Of a DNA stretch of 64,000 nucleotides, positions 36,401 to 43,779 are shown in pieces. Position 1 is the first letter of the stretch, and every line of letters begins with the position of its first letter. Under the pieces are notes generated by a model. That model saw only the letters and a program-made list of their open reading frames with translations. It searched no databases and was not told where the DNA came from. Position numbers and translations under genes: made by a program. Source of the DNA: Chitinophaga flava (GTDB taxonomy: Bacteria; Bacteroidota; Bacteroidia; Chitinophagales; Chitinophagaceae); assembly GCF_003308995.1 (NCBI RefSeq), contig NZ_QFFJ01000001.1:806001-870000 (forward strand). Direction: 5' to 3'.

Positions 36401-36667
36401 ACCTCCCGCATCAAAGTGAAGGCTCAGTGCGATGGATAAGTTATTACCCTGCAGCGTATAGATCGGAATGGAGACATCCGGCGTTCCTGTATAAAGGCTT
36501 ACCGGCGCATTACCATATTTTCCAAGTTCGGCAGCTTCCGGCGCAGGAGAGATAATTTGTCTTGATCTGAGTTCAGCCCTTGCTACTTCTACGCTTAGAG
36601 GAGCTGATTGTTGTGCATAGGCAGACAGACTACAGGAAAATAATAATAACAGGTACATTATTTTCAT
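33404..36667 (-). CDS. Large YD-repeat partner protein of the RHS operon
   Basis: A 1087-residue exported protein (signal peptide MKIMYLLLLFSCSLSAYA). The N-terminal third (APVSLYTGTPDVSIPIYTL, then LSLHFDAGGFRPQDAPTWVGQNWSL) resembles the SpvB/TcaC-like start found in the first protein of Bacteroidota RHS operons. The body has long beta-rich regions and a carbohydrate-binding-like module near 960-1050 (RRAALKLSFWLHSGSIVV). It ends in a single YD repeat (YEYDGLNRLVNIRDENK). It is co-transcribed with the RHS protein and probably forms part of the same large surface or secreted particle; no biochemical role is known. Confidence 0.78.
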   Translation of the reverse strand: MKIMYLLLLFSCSLSAYAQQSAPLSVEVARAELRSRQIISPAPEAAELGKYGNAPVSLYTGTPDVSIPIYTLQGNNLSIALSLHFDAGGFRPQDAPTWVGQNWSLFAGGVITRVVRGNPDDYRYTTLNLPPAGNFFSLQDTLQQIKKGELEMEPDHYYYNFDQYTGKFIVTPSGQVVTKTRNMMDIRFDSSEITITDDKGNRYRFADRESTRMELGDDPYPDSATVRTYHYISSWYLTSIFAANGHEKLYFDYDSTGEYPIDLQNTNNAAVTRSYATIRHYDSTGMTITNAVDSNLNDYTGPFTYSTRKFLKKISLVRDDSLIAFISLKATADIDSSGGRKLDTIAVYNAIGGNPQLVKQYQLGYGYYANPENSFTKTRLRLDSLQELAVRQDVASPPPHLFFYNMNATMPERFSKSIDHWGFYNRANNLSLVPNVKIISPVNPSDSIIGGNANREPDLAGSSYAMINKIIYPTGGYTTLGYELHTTLNQNQTIRTLGGVRIKYIADYAFPGKPAKVKVYTYLNDFNYDYLSGRSDESFPAYLVKSSYNNRDQDTLSGDYLQSQTNYTVTANGSFGLGAFQGKHVGYIEVSEYLKDSSNNSGFGRTLYKYQLGNVNTADEDIANGALILLQLYNRIGVLRYELASTYTYNTISTFSSTQVKPALSQTNEVLWCKTQDSAGKPLYKAYTVLNGQPPGCIDSRNYPTALNANTYAFKAQERYLSKQVERRADDLSSVMIKITIEYTYGNPLHIYPTAIDRYGYHKRVITRKKYVADYTGPAGPNDAGIPLMQAKHCLGAEVESYDYRTVGDGSTKRVISGMINYYSVDLMPVKQLGIEAIKPLTTILESALTAGGLTFDPAYKPQVYFTYQNGALASRQKHMGAITRYLRGYNNSYTVAEMIVGNLVPAVYYNFEDDGQAWYGSQLTGYKITDTVAYSGNRSGVLSADSMILIPTYNRRAALKLSFWLHSGSIVVKQGVVTLTPSFTGPTRNGWTYYEYQFDGANGNVQLIGDSTIIDELRFTSYDATIATYTYAPLVGTTSSSSSNNRTIFYEYDGLNRLVNIRDENKSILKNFKYNYGPGIPVDIPH

Positions 36668-36792
36668 AGTACGGGAATTTCGGGGATAAATATCAAGAGG
36701 TATCAGTGCTACATAACGGGGGATATCAAATTCCAGGCTTGTATAGTTAAGTTACAACTTATGACTGCAAATGACAGGCAGGATATAATACA

Positions 36793-36824
36793 AAAGAGGT
36801 CGCTCTGTTTGAGACGACCTCTTT
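36793..36824 (-). terminator. Terminator after the DUF3857 operon
   Basis: A 10-bp perfect stem (36793-36802 with 36815-36824, AAAGAGGTCG/CGACCTCTTT) with a T run on the minus strand, 27 nt after the stop of the 635-residue DUF3857 gene. Confidence 0.75.
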
Positions 36825-36850
36825 ACAATTAATGAAATTACAGGATGATG

Positions 36851-38758
36851 TTATTCTTTCACCAGGACAATACGGTTGCGATCTGCCCGGTAAATAGCGG
36901 TATAGAATTTGGCGAATTCGTTGAATTCTGCCGCCGGATATACGCCTGCTTTTCGTTCAAGCCTCCGTATATAACTGATGGTATTGCCTTTCATGGTAAT
37001 CACGGCAGTGTAAGCGCCATACTTATTCTGTAAAGTAACAGGGGCTGGCAATGCTTCCGCTTTATATCCTTCCGGCACCGTGATATTTACCGTATCCGTA
37101 CATATAAACCGGGATTTCAGCACCAGCTCTGAAACCCGTTTATCATTGGCTTCCAGCTTGGGCACATCTCTGTCGAGGACATTGGGCGTAATAAAAATAC
37201 GTTTACCCGTTACCGTAGCATAAGCTTTACAGTTCAGTTCCAGCTGTTCTTCTATTACTGGATTCACAGCAGGGATTTCCTTACACTCAAATTTACCTAC
37301 ATCATAACTGGACAAATCAAAGCTTTTGCGCAGCCATTCCAGCTGTTTCTCTTTGCTCAGTCCATGCAGCAATGCATGCAACTCCTCCTGCGACTCTCCG
37401 CTACGGATAGTCTTTGCCGTTAGTTTTAAGTTACCATTATCTTCTACCACGGCGGTGATAGTACGGTTTTGCTGATTATCCTCTTCACGGGCAACCGGTG
37501 TATGCACCAGTTTTCCTCCCTCTTCCGTCAGCAGCATGACAGCGCGGTTGGAAGTGAAGCTGCCTAAATAGCCTGCCGGAGAAGTGTTACTGGTACATTC
37601 CAGCCAGGTGGTATCCTTCTCTCCCGGCACGCACAGGATCACGTGATTAAAAGGATCACGTGGAAACGCTTCATTGATGTAGTTTTTTCCAGCACCAGCT
37701 CTGACCCAGGCACAATAGGATTTGATACCCGTTTCCTTCAGCAGGGACATCATATAATTGGATAGTGCTTTACAATCTCCATATCCTTTGGCAGCTACGG
37801 TTTTGGCGTCGAATGTCTGTAGACCGCCTATGCCCAGCTGTATACTGATATAGCGGTAGTTTTGCTGCATCCAGGTATACAGTGCCTTGATTTTCTCCGC
37901 CTGCGTATTTTTCCCTGCTATCAGGTCCCGCACCTTCTGTTTGATATTCTCGGGTAACTCATCTCTGCCTGCATTAAGCGCATAGCCAAATTTGCCAAGC
38001 CCTTCCCAGGTGGAAGCATTCCCTTCGTAATCATCAATTTTAAAAACGGATGGCGCTACCATTACACCGGGAGACAGTTGCAGGAACTCTTTGGAGAAAG
38101 GCTCATCTGTGAACACGGGGATATTTTTCACCTCCCAGGTATACACCTTTTGGTCTTTTTGTGTAGTGATAACGGGAGCTACTTTATTATTGGTATAACG
38201 CAGCTGGTAGTCGGCCGGGGCCATAATGGTGAACCGGGCCTGTTCTACCGTACAGTCTTTCGAATCCTGTGGTATCCAGGGCTGGAGCCAATAGGAACCC
38301 CTAACACGTTCTTCCACTTCATATTCCACCGTATAGGGGAACACGTTATGATAAAACCGATGTACTTTATACCGGTTGTCCGTCATCAGGCTTCCGTCGC
38401 CATCTTCACTCAGATCCTTTATATCAGACTGTTTCAGCCGCCGTACCAGCTTACCATCGGCATCGTATAATGCACCACTGATGGACCGTACATCCATGTG
38501 CTTATTGTACATTTTGATAAGTGTGGAAGAACGGGCACCAGCTTCATCCAACACGGTGAGCACATAACGAGTGGTTAGTGTCACTTCTTTCAGGCTGGGA
38601 GCGATGACCTGTGTAACTTCCTCCATCCTTTTTACCAGATGCGCATCCTTTTTCATGGAATCAGGAATAGCCCCGGCAGGGAATACCGGATCACCGGCCA
38701 TCAGCCTGCTGGTGTACAGGAACAACAGCAGGACAAGGGATGACAAAAATTTATACAT
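36851..38758 (-). CDS. DUF3857/transglutaminase-like protein (catalytic residues intact)
   Basis: A 635-residue exported protein: signal peptide, DUF3857 beta domain (about 30-240), transglutaminase-like domain (about 270-400), and a C-terminal beta domain. The catalytic Cys (KGYGDCKALSNYM) and His (FNHVILCVP) of the papain-like fold are present. It follows an inactive-looking paralogue (gap 3 nt) in one operon. Family members are periplasmic or secreted; substrates are unknown. The pair could work as an enzyme and a pseudo-enzyme partner. Confidence 0.85.
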   Translation of the reverse strand: MYKFLSSLVLLLFLYTSRLMAGDPVFPAGAIPDSMKKDAHLVKRMEEVTQVIAPSLKEVTLTTRYVLTVLDEAGARSSTLIKMYNKHMDVRSISGALYDADGKLVRRLKQSDIKDLSEDGDGSLMTDNRYKVHRFYHNVFPYTVEYEVEERVRGSYWLQPWIPQDSKDCTVEQARFTIMAPADYQLRYTNNKVAPVITTQKDQKVYTWEVKNIPVFTDEPFSKEFLQLSPGVMVAPSVFKIDDYEGNASTWEGLGKFGYALNAGRDELPENIKQKVRDLIAGKNTQAEKIKALYTWMQQNYRYISIQLGIGGLQTFDAKTVAAKGYGDCKALSNYMMSLLKETGIKSYCAWVRAGAGKNYINEAFPRDPFNHVILCVPGEKDTTWLECTSNTSPAGYLGSFTSNRAVMLLTEEGGKLVHTPVAREEDNQQNRTITAVVEDNGNLKLTAKTIRSGESQEELHALLHGLSKEKQLEWLRKSFDLSSYDVGKFECKEIPAVNPVIEEQLELNCKAYATVTGKRIFITPNVLDRDVPKLEANDKRVSELVLKSRFICTDTVNITVPEGYKAEALPAPVTLQNKYGAYTAVITMKGNTISYIRRLERKAGVYPAAEFNEFAKFYTAIYRADRNRIVLVKE

Positions 38759-38761
38759 GAG

Positions 38762-40774
38762 TTATTTTTTCTTTTTTAACACGATTTGTTCAGCTTGTTT
38801 TTTCACGATGTGATCAAAAAATTCCCGCAGGGAAGGATATTCTTCCGGCGCAAAGTTGGCTTTGGTGAGCTTTACGCGGGAACGCAACTGAATATGGTTA
38901 TCCTGTTGCTGGATCAGGTACTGGAATATTCCTTCGTCTTCGTTGAATTTAACCATAGCAGATTTAGGTAGTTCATCCACCACATAACCTTCCGGCACTT
39001 CCATGTTGAAGGAATAGATTTCATCAAACACAGATTCCATTTCCACCGGGAACTTTCGTTCGGCAGCCCTGAACTTATTGCTGCGGAAGGCTTCGGTGAA
39101 TAGCGGGCTGATATAAATCATCTCCTCGTTGTCGAGTTTGACTTTAAAATCAAACTTCAGCATCACCGAAGACTCCAGTGTTTTCAGGTCTTCTATTTCC
39201 TTATTGGAAATTTCCACCTCTCCTGTAAAACTCTTACGAACGGCGTCAAAAAAGTCGTCCAGACTTTCGGACTTGATCATTTTGCGCACTTTGTAAGACT
39301 CAAAGTAGGTCGGTCTTTGCTGGAAGGAGCCTTCCATCATACCATTTTCAACTTTACCAAATATCACGCTTGTAAACTTCTGCTCTCTCAGTGAATCTGC
39401 CTGAAAATCGAGCGGTGTGGCCATTTCATTAACAATACGTGCATGTCCGTTATAACATTGCGGAGACAGTTTATTGAAGCCAAGCATCGGATCGGAAGCG
39501 TCCAGGTTCACGAATTTATCTCCCAGGTTGACACCAGCGACTGTATAGTTGAAGCGGGACAACAGCGGATAAAACGGATAGGTGTAACCGTTATCACGGG
39601 TACTGAGGATGATGGGATAAGCTTCGAGCTGGGCCTTTTTCAGCATGGCTACCAGCAGGAGGTTGATCTCAGCAGTAGTACCGTTTTTACTGTTGAAGAT
39701 GGTTTTAAGCGTTCTGGAAATCCAAACACCGGATTGCTGTGTACAGGTAAAGTTGCTGCTCACCCAGTGATAGATAGCAGTGGCTTTTTCTTCATCTGTT
39801 TTGGCATTTTTCACGAGTCCGTCTACCACATCTCCGAGGAAACCGTTGTTATTACTCAAGGCAGAGCCGAAGTTTTCATCCTTCATCAACTCTTCCATGA
39901 GTTTGGACCAGGAGCTTCTGATCGGTTTGGAAGGCTGATCAGGCCAGTTGATGGATGACAACTGAAATTCTACCTTGTTGATATAGTTATCCGTGGTGGT
40001 GATATAATCTTCTTCCTTCATAGCCGGCACGTCTTTCAGCGCCCACTTATAAATGGTCACTGCCGGGGTAACGGTTGTGAGGTTGGTTGGACCGGCCGCG
40101 CCTCCGCTTTCTGAACGGAAGGTCATGGTGGTGCGGGTTACCTCTTTGGAAGAGATAAATTTTTCATATCCCTGCGGAATCTGGACATAGTCGAAGTATT
40201 CCGGAATACCTACGCTGTATTCGCTATAGAGGATGGGATATTCACCCTGAAATTCCCATGAGCGCAGATATGAAAAAAAAGGAGAAGTGACGGTGTAGGT
40301 ATATTCAAATATCGTCCCTTCTTTTACGGCAGGCACAGCAAATTTTCTAGCTACCCAGTTCTTATCTTGTTTGTCGGTGAAGACGTTTTTGCTCTCCATT
40401 TTTGTTTCCACCACTTCCCCGTTTTCGAGGTTGTAGGCAGAAGCTTTCAGGTTCTGCAACTTCTCTTCATCGTTGCTTCCCTTGTACAGTTGGATTTTTA
40501 CCGTAGCCAGATCGTACGCATTTTTGTCAATGATTTTGATACGGGTATGAACTTTGTACACGAGGCGGAGCTCTTTGCCATCGGATTCAAACCGCGAGGA
40601 TCCAATGCTGGAGAGGACAATAGCGTGGGCGCCAGTGTCGAGGGTTACTCCTTTCAGTTCAAAGTCTTCTTTAGTGATTTTGCCATATTTGATTTTTGGA
40701 CCATCCTGGGCCCAGGCTGTAATGGCGCACAAACAGCCGATTACAAAGGTTAATAAACCAGATTTGCAATTCAT
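38762..40774 (-). CDS. DUF3857/transglutaminase-like protein (catalytic residues lost)
   Basis: A 670-residue exported protein with the same layout as its downstream neighbour: signal peptide (MNCKSGLLTFVIGCLCAITAWA), DUF3857 and a transglutaminase-like region (YHWVSSNFTCTQQSGVW to SRFNYTVAGV). At the place of the catalytic Cys it has NGTTAEIN, and at the His FNYTVAG, so two of the triad are missing. It is first in the operon; the next gene starts 3 nt on. Likely a non-catalytic scaffold or regulatory partner. Confidence 0.83.
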   Translation of the reverse strand: MNCKSGLLTFVIGCLCAITAWAQDGPKIKYGKITKEDFELKGVTLDTGAHAIVLSSIGSSRFESDGKELRLVYKVHTRIKIIDKNAYDLATVKIQLYKGSNDEEKLQNLKASAYNLENGEVVETKMESKNVFTDKQDKNWVARKFAVPAVKEGTIFEYTYTVTSPFFSYLRSWEFQGEYPILYSEYSVGIPEYFDYVQIPQGYEKFISSKEVTRTTMTFRSESGGAAGPTNLTTVTPAVTIYKWALKDVPAMKEEDYITTTDNYINKVEFQLSSINWPDQPSKPIRSSWSKLMEELMKDENFGSALSNNNGFLGDVVDGLVKNAKTDEEKATAIYHWVSSNFTCTQQSGVWISRTLKTIFNSKNGTTAEINLLLVAMLKKAQLEAYPIILSTRDNGYTYPFYPLLSRFNYTVAGVNLGDKFVNLDASDPMLGFNKLSPQCYNGHARIVNEMATPLDFQADSLREQKFTSVIFGKVENGMMEGSFQQRPTYFESYKVRKMIKSESLDDFFDAVRKSFTGEVEISNKEIEDLKTLESSVMLKFDFKVKLDNEEMIYISPLFTEAFRSNKFRAAERKFPVEMESVFDEIYSFNMEVPEGYVVDELPKSAMVKFNEDEGIFQYLIQQQDNHIQLRSRVKLTKANFAPEEYPSLREFFDHIVKKQAEQIVLKKKK

Positions 40775-40837
40775 ACAGGTATAGGGGGATTAAGGTCGTG
40801 AAGATACTGGAAATTATGGATAACGTTTTGTAATCCG

Positions 40838-40845
40838 TAATTTTG
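40838..40845 (+). promoter_or_regulatory. Possible -7 box touching the queG start
   Basis: TAATTTTG ends 5 nt before the queG ATG. If used, transcription would start at the ATG and give a leaderless mRNA. No -33 box is seen at the right spacing, so it may be chance in AT-rich DNA. Confidence 0.35.
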
Positions 40846-40850
40846 CGGGG

Positions 40851-41774
40851 ATGAACCATACCTTATATATCAAGCAGCTGGCGGCGGAGTTGGGATTTGA
40901 CCACTGCGGTATTGCCAGAGCAGAGCAGCTGGATGATGATGCGCGCAGACTGGAAAGCTGGCTGAATAAGGGTATGCATGGCAACATGCAGTACATGGAG
41001 AATCATTTTGACAAGCGGATAGATCCGCGCAAACTTGTCGAGGGTGCTCAATCGGTGATCACGCTGCTGTTCAACTATTTCCCTTCCCAGCAGCAGCGCC
41101 CGGATGCACCGAAGGTGTCTAAATATGCCTACGGCCAGGATTATCATGAGGTGATACGGGCACGCCTGAAAACCATGCTGTTACGGATGCAGGAGCATAT
41201 CGGTCCGGTGCAGGGCCGCGGCTTTGTAGATTCGGCGCCGGTATTGGAACGGAGCTGGGCGCGGCGTAGCGGTTTGGGCTGGATAGGAAAAAATGGTAAT
41301 CTGATACATAAGCAGGCGGGGTCTTTCTTTTTTATTGCTACGCTGATCACGGATATACCACTGGACTACGACAGTCCGGTAGGTGACTACTGTGGTACCT
41401 GTACCCGCTGCCTGGATGCCTGTCCTACCGGCGCCCTGGTAGCTCCCGGTGTCGTAGACGGCAGCAGATGTATTTCCTATTTTACAATAGAGCTGAAGGA
41501 ACAGCTGATCCCCAACCCTATGAAGGGCCAGTTTGACAACTGGATGTTTGGTTGTGATACGTGCCAGGATGTTTGTCCGTGGAACCGTTTTTCCAAAGCC
41601 CATTCAGAGGCCGCTTTCACGCCGGTACCGGCCATTCTGAATTTCAGCACCCGTGACTGGGAGGATATGACAGAAGAAGCTTTCCGGGAAATTTTCCGGC
41701 ATTCTCCTTTAAAACGCAGCAAGTACGCCGGTATACGCCGGAACCTTCAGTTTTTGCAGACACCGTCATCCTAG
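40851..41774 (+). CDS. queG: Epoxyqueuosine reductase
   Basis: Catalyses the last step of queuosine synthesis in tRNA, reducing epoxyqueuosine to queuosine using cobalamin and two [4Fe-4S] clusters. The two cluster motifs are GTCTRCLDACP and FGCDTCQDVCP, and the cobalamin-binding N-terminal domain (FDHCGIARAEQL) is complete. At 307 residues it is the short type without a HEAT-repeat C-terminal domain, which is common in Bacteroidota. It overlaps the convergent GATase-like gene by 4 nt (CTAG). Confidence 0.95.
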   Translation: MNHTLYIKQLAAELGFDHCGIARAEQLDDDARRLESWLNKGMHGNMQYMENHFDKRIDPRKLVEGAQSVITLLFNYFPSQQQRPDAPKVSKYAYGQDYHEVIRARLKTMLLRMQEHIGPVQGRGFVDSAPVLERSWARRSGLGWIGKNGNLIHKQAGSFFFIATLITDIPLDYDSPVGDYCGTCTRCLDACPTGALVAPGVVDGSRCISYFTIELKEQLIPNPMKGQFDNWMFGCDTCQDVCPWNRFSKAHSEAAFTPVPAILNFSTRDWEDMTEEAFREIFRHSPLKRSKYAGIRRNLQFLQTPSS

Positions 41775-42571
41775 CGGCGGGCGGGCACCTGTTTTTTAAG
41801 CCAGGCCGTCAGGGCTGCGGCCGCCTGATAGTTACGGTATTCAGCCGGAAGCCTTTTCCCATCTACATATTCATTATAGAACCAGGGATCTCCAACTGCG
41901 AAAACAGTACCCTTGCCTACTTTAGCCACGGCCATGATAACATGATCGCCATCTTTGAAAACAGCCCTGGCCGGAGCTTTGATGGTCATGGTTGACAATT
42001 CCTTGATGTATACTTTTCCTACGCCGGCGAAGATCTCATGGTCCTGGGGTAAAACAAAGGCTCCTTGTTCCCAGTTGCGGCCCTGTACCCGGTTGCGGCT
42101 GTCACCATTAAAATGAATCCCGAATTTTTCACTGAGCCGGTTAAAATGATCAAACTCCGCATTCAGGGAATCATTTTCCAGCAATACCAATACTCCGCCG
42201 GCTTTCACCCAGTTATAAATCGTTTGGGCGGCGGCTGGTGTCATGTAATGCGGGTTAGGCGATTCCCGCTCTGTATCCGGGTCGATAATCATATAGATAT
42301 CTGAGTTACGCAGATTGGCCGCTGTAGGTTCGTCATGCAAGGTATCTCTGCTGATGCCGAGTGAGTCGAAGATATGCCCCCAGACTGACAGCCCACTCTG
42401 GTCTTCTTCGTCCCAGATATAGTGCCAGCGGACCATCTGGCCTTCTTTATCCTTTTTATGCTCATAGTTATAATGATAATCGAGGGTAACGGTCATCCCT
42501 TTATGTGCCTGCTGGGCAGTGGCGGTAAAAGCTGCGACGCAGCTTAATACAGACAGAAAAAAACGTTTCAT
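41771..42571 (-). CDS. Secreted GATase-like (DUF4350-type) protein
   Basis: A 266-residue exported protein (signal peptide MKRFFLSVLSCVAAFTATA). It has a class-I amidotransferase-like fold: NSDIYMIIDPDTE, WVKAGGVLVLLENDSLNAEFDHFNRLSEKFGI, and GKGTVFAVGDPWFYNEYVDG. This sequence pattern also occurs as the C-terminal half of rhamnogalacturonan-degrading GH105 fusion proteins, so a carbohydrate link is plausible but inferred. No catalytic Cys nucleophile elbow of true glutamine amidotransferases is visible. It shares four bases with queG at the 3' end. Confidence 0.68.
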   Translation of the reverse strand: MKRFFLSVLSCVAAFTATAQQAHKGMTVTLDYHYNYEHKKDKEGQMVRWHYIWDEEDQSGLSVWGHIFDSLGISRDTLHDEPTAANLRNSDIYMIIDPDTERESPNPHYMTPAAAQTIYNWVKAGGVLVLLENDSLNAEFDHFNRLSEKFGIHFNGDSRNRVQGRNWEQGAFVLPQDHEIFAGVGKVYIKELSTMTIKAPARAVFKDGDHVIMAVAKVGKGTVFAVGDPWFYNEYVDGKRLPAEYRNYQAAAALTAWLKKQVPARR

Positions 42572-42735
42572 ACTACATGGAATTGAGGCATAAAGTACAG
42601 CTTATATCCAACAGATGTTGATAGAATCGTATTAAATTATATGCATATATTGTTAACAGTAAACATTTGTGATTTAACAAAATAATATATGCTAAATACT
42701 TGACAATAGGTTTAGCAAACCCTACTTTTGCATTT

Positions 42736-42892
42736 ATTCAGGCTAGCCTCACCGCTACCCCCATTATCGAAACATCAATTATTATATATACCGGTTCAGA
42801 CCGGAAAATAGCTGATTAACTTTTTATGGACCTGAGTGCCATAACGTGGAATTTTAGCAATAAAGGTCGAATTCTTTCGACCTTTCTTTTTT
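42736..42892 (+). ncRNA. Candidate small RNA
   Basis: Promoter: CTTG (TTG at 42700-42702), a 20-nt spacer and TACTTTTG at 42723-42730, a full -7 match. About 155 nt on, a 9-bp stem (42862-42870 with 42877-42885, AAAGGTCGA/TCGACCTTT) is followed by T-rich DNA (CTTTTTT), a typical intrinsic terminator. Inside, CCGGT-TCAG-ACCGG forms a hairpin (42791-42804) and ATTCAGG (42736-42742) can pair with CCTGAGT (42831-42837), so the ends close on each other. No open frame over 20 codons was recognised. A 6S-like architecture is one option; I recognise no known family with confidence. Confidence 0.62.
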
Positions 42893-42893
42893 C

Positions 42894-42934
42894 CCGGATG
42901 TAATGATTGTCAAATTGACAATTATTATATCCGG
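42894..42934. repeat. 20-bp inverted repeat
   Basis: Arms 42894-42913 and 42915-42934 are reverse complements except for two positions, both of which would still pair as G-U in RNA. One base lies between them. It starts one base after the small RNA terminator's T run. Confidence 0.75.
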
Positions 42935-43114
42935 AACAGATAAAACAAGAGACGGTGAGGCACTAACGATCCGAACAACGTTCTCCCACTGCAGACGTTG
43001 TTGCAGCGGAATCTGCCATATATTATTTTCCGCCCTGGCATTTCTATTCTTTCAAAATCCTTCCAAAAACATTATCTTTCAAATACCAACTTTAACCTTT
43101 CACAACATTTTGTC

Positions 43115-43660
43115 ATGGAGATTAAAATTTTAACCGCTCCGGGGCTAGGCAGTTCAGGTCCTTTTCATTGGCAAACCCTGTGGGAACAGTCGATACCCGG
43201 TACCCGGCGGATTGAACAACAGTCCTGGGATGCGCCGGTATGTGCTGACTGGGTAGCTGCCATAGAAGACGCGGTGGCCGCAGCAGGACCGCAGGTAGTG
43301 ATTGCAGCACACAGCCTGGCCTGTATGGCAATAGCCCACTGGGCACAGCATACCCGGTTGTCTGTCACCGGCGTGCTGCTGGTAGCACCTGCAGATGCCG
43401 AGGAGCCTAATTTTCCCGCAGCAGCAATGGGCTTCTCTCCCATTCCTCTTAAAACCTTTCCTTTCCGGAGTATTGTAGTGGCCAGCACCAATGATGAATA
43501 CTGCAGTATTACCAGAGCGGCCTTTCTGGCATCGCAATGGGGTAGCCGCTTTGTGAATACCGGCGCCAAAGGTCATATCAATGCCAACTCAAACCTGGGC
43601 GCATGGCTCGAAGGACAGTTTCTACTGAAAGAACTGGTACAGAACCAGCCTACCCTTTGA
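43115..43660 (+). CDS. RBBP9/YdeN-family serine hydrolase
   Basis: A 181-residue alpha/beta hydrolase of the small RBBP9/YdeN group. The fold begins ILTAPGLGSSGPFHWQTLWE, has the nucleophile elbow AAHSLACMAIAHW, an acid in the NDEYCSI loop and a terminal His in GAKGHINANSNLGAW. I chose the ATG of MEIKILTAPG because it starts the first strand; the frame is open 39 codons further upstream with no homology. Cytoplasmic; substrate unknown. Confidence 0.85.
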   Translation: MEIKILTAPGLGSSGPFHWQTLWEQSIPGTRRIEQQSWDAPVCADWVAAIEDAVAAAGPQVVIAAHSLACMAIAHWAQHTRLSVTGVLLVAPADAEEPNFPAAAMGFSPIPLKTFPFRSIVVASTNDEYCSITRAAFLASQWGSRFVNTGAKGHINANSNLGAWLEGQFLLKELVQNQPTL

Positions 43661-43751
43661 AGCGCACCTAAATCGATTTTTTAAAGGGAAAATTCAGGAT
43701 AAATTAACATAAACATAAACCAGGATGACCAACAGGATAATGGTTAGCGAC

Positions 43752-43759
43752 TACCTTTG
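43752..43759 (+). promoter_or_regulatory. Promoter -7 box of the phosphodiesterase-phosphatase gene
   Basis: TACCTTTG, a full match to TAnnTTTG, 20 nt before the ATG. The -33 element is not clear. Confidence 0.5.
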
Positions 43760-43779
43760 ACCCTTGACCTGTTGATAAG

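Larger units (their letters stand above)
42572..43114. other. Intergenic region with small RNA candidate and inverted repeats
   Basis: No protein gene is seen in 543 nt. It holds a small RNA candidate (promoter 42700-42730, terminator to 42892), a 20-bp inverted repeat (42894-42934) and an 8-bp hairpin (42976-43003, AACAACGT/ACGTTGTT). A weak TATCTTTC box near 43063 may serve the hydrolase gene that follows. Confidence 0.6.

Noticed and set aside
38762..40774. Pseudogene of a transglutaminase
   Set aside because: The frame is intact over 670 codons with a signal peptide and tight operon spacing, so a retained function is likelier than decay.
42785..42810. T-arm-like GGTTCAGACC as part of a tRNA or SRP RNA
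   Set aside because: No acceptor or anticodon stem and no CCA end can be formed around it, and the SRP GGAAGCA motif is missing.
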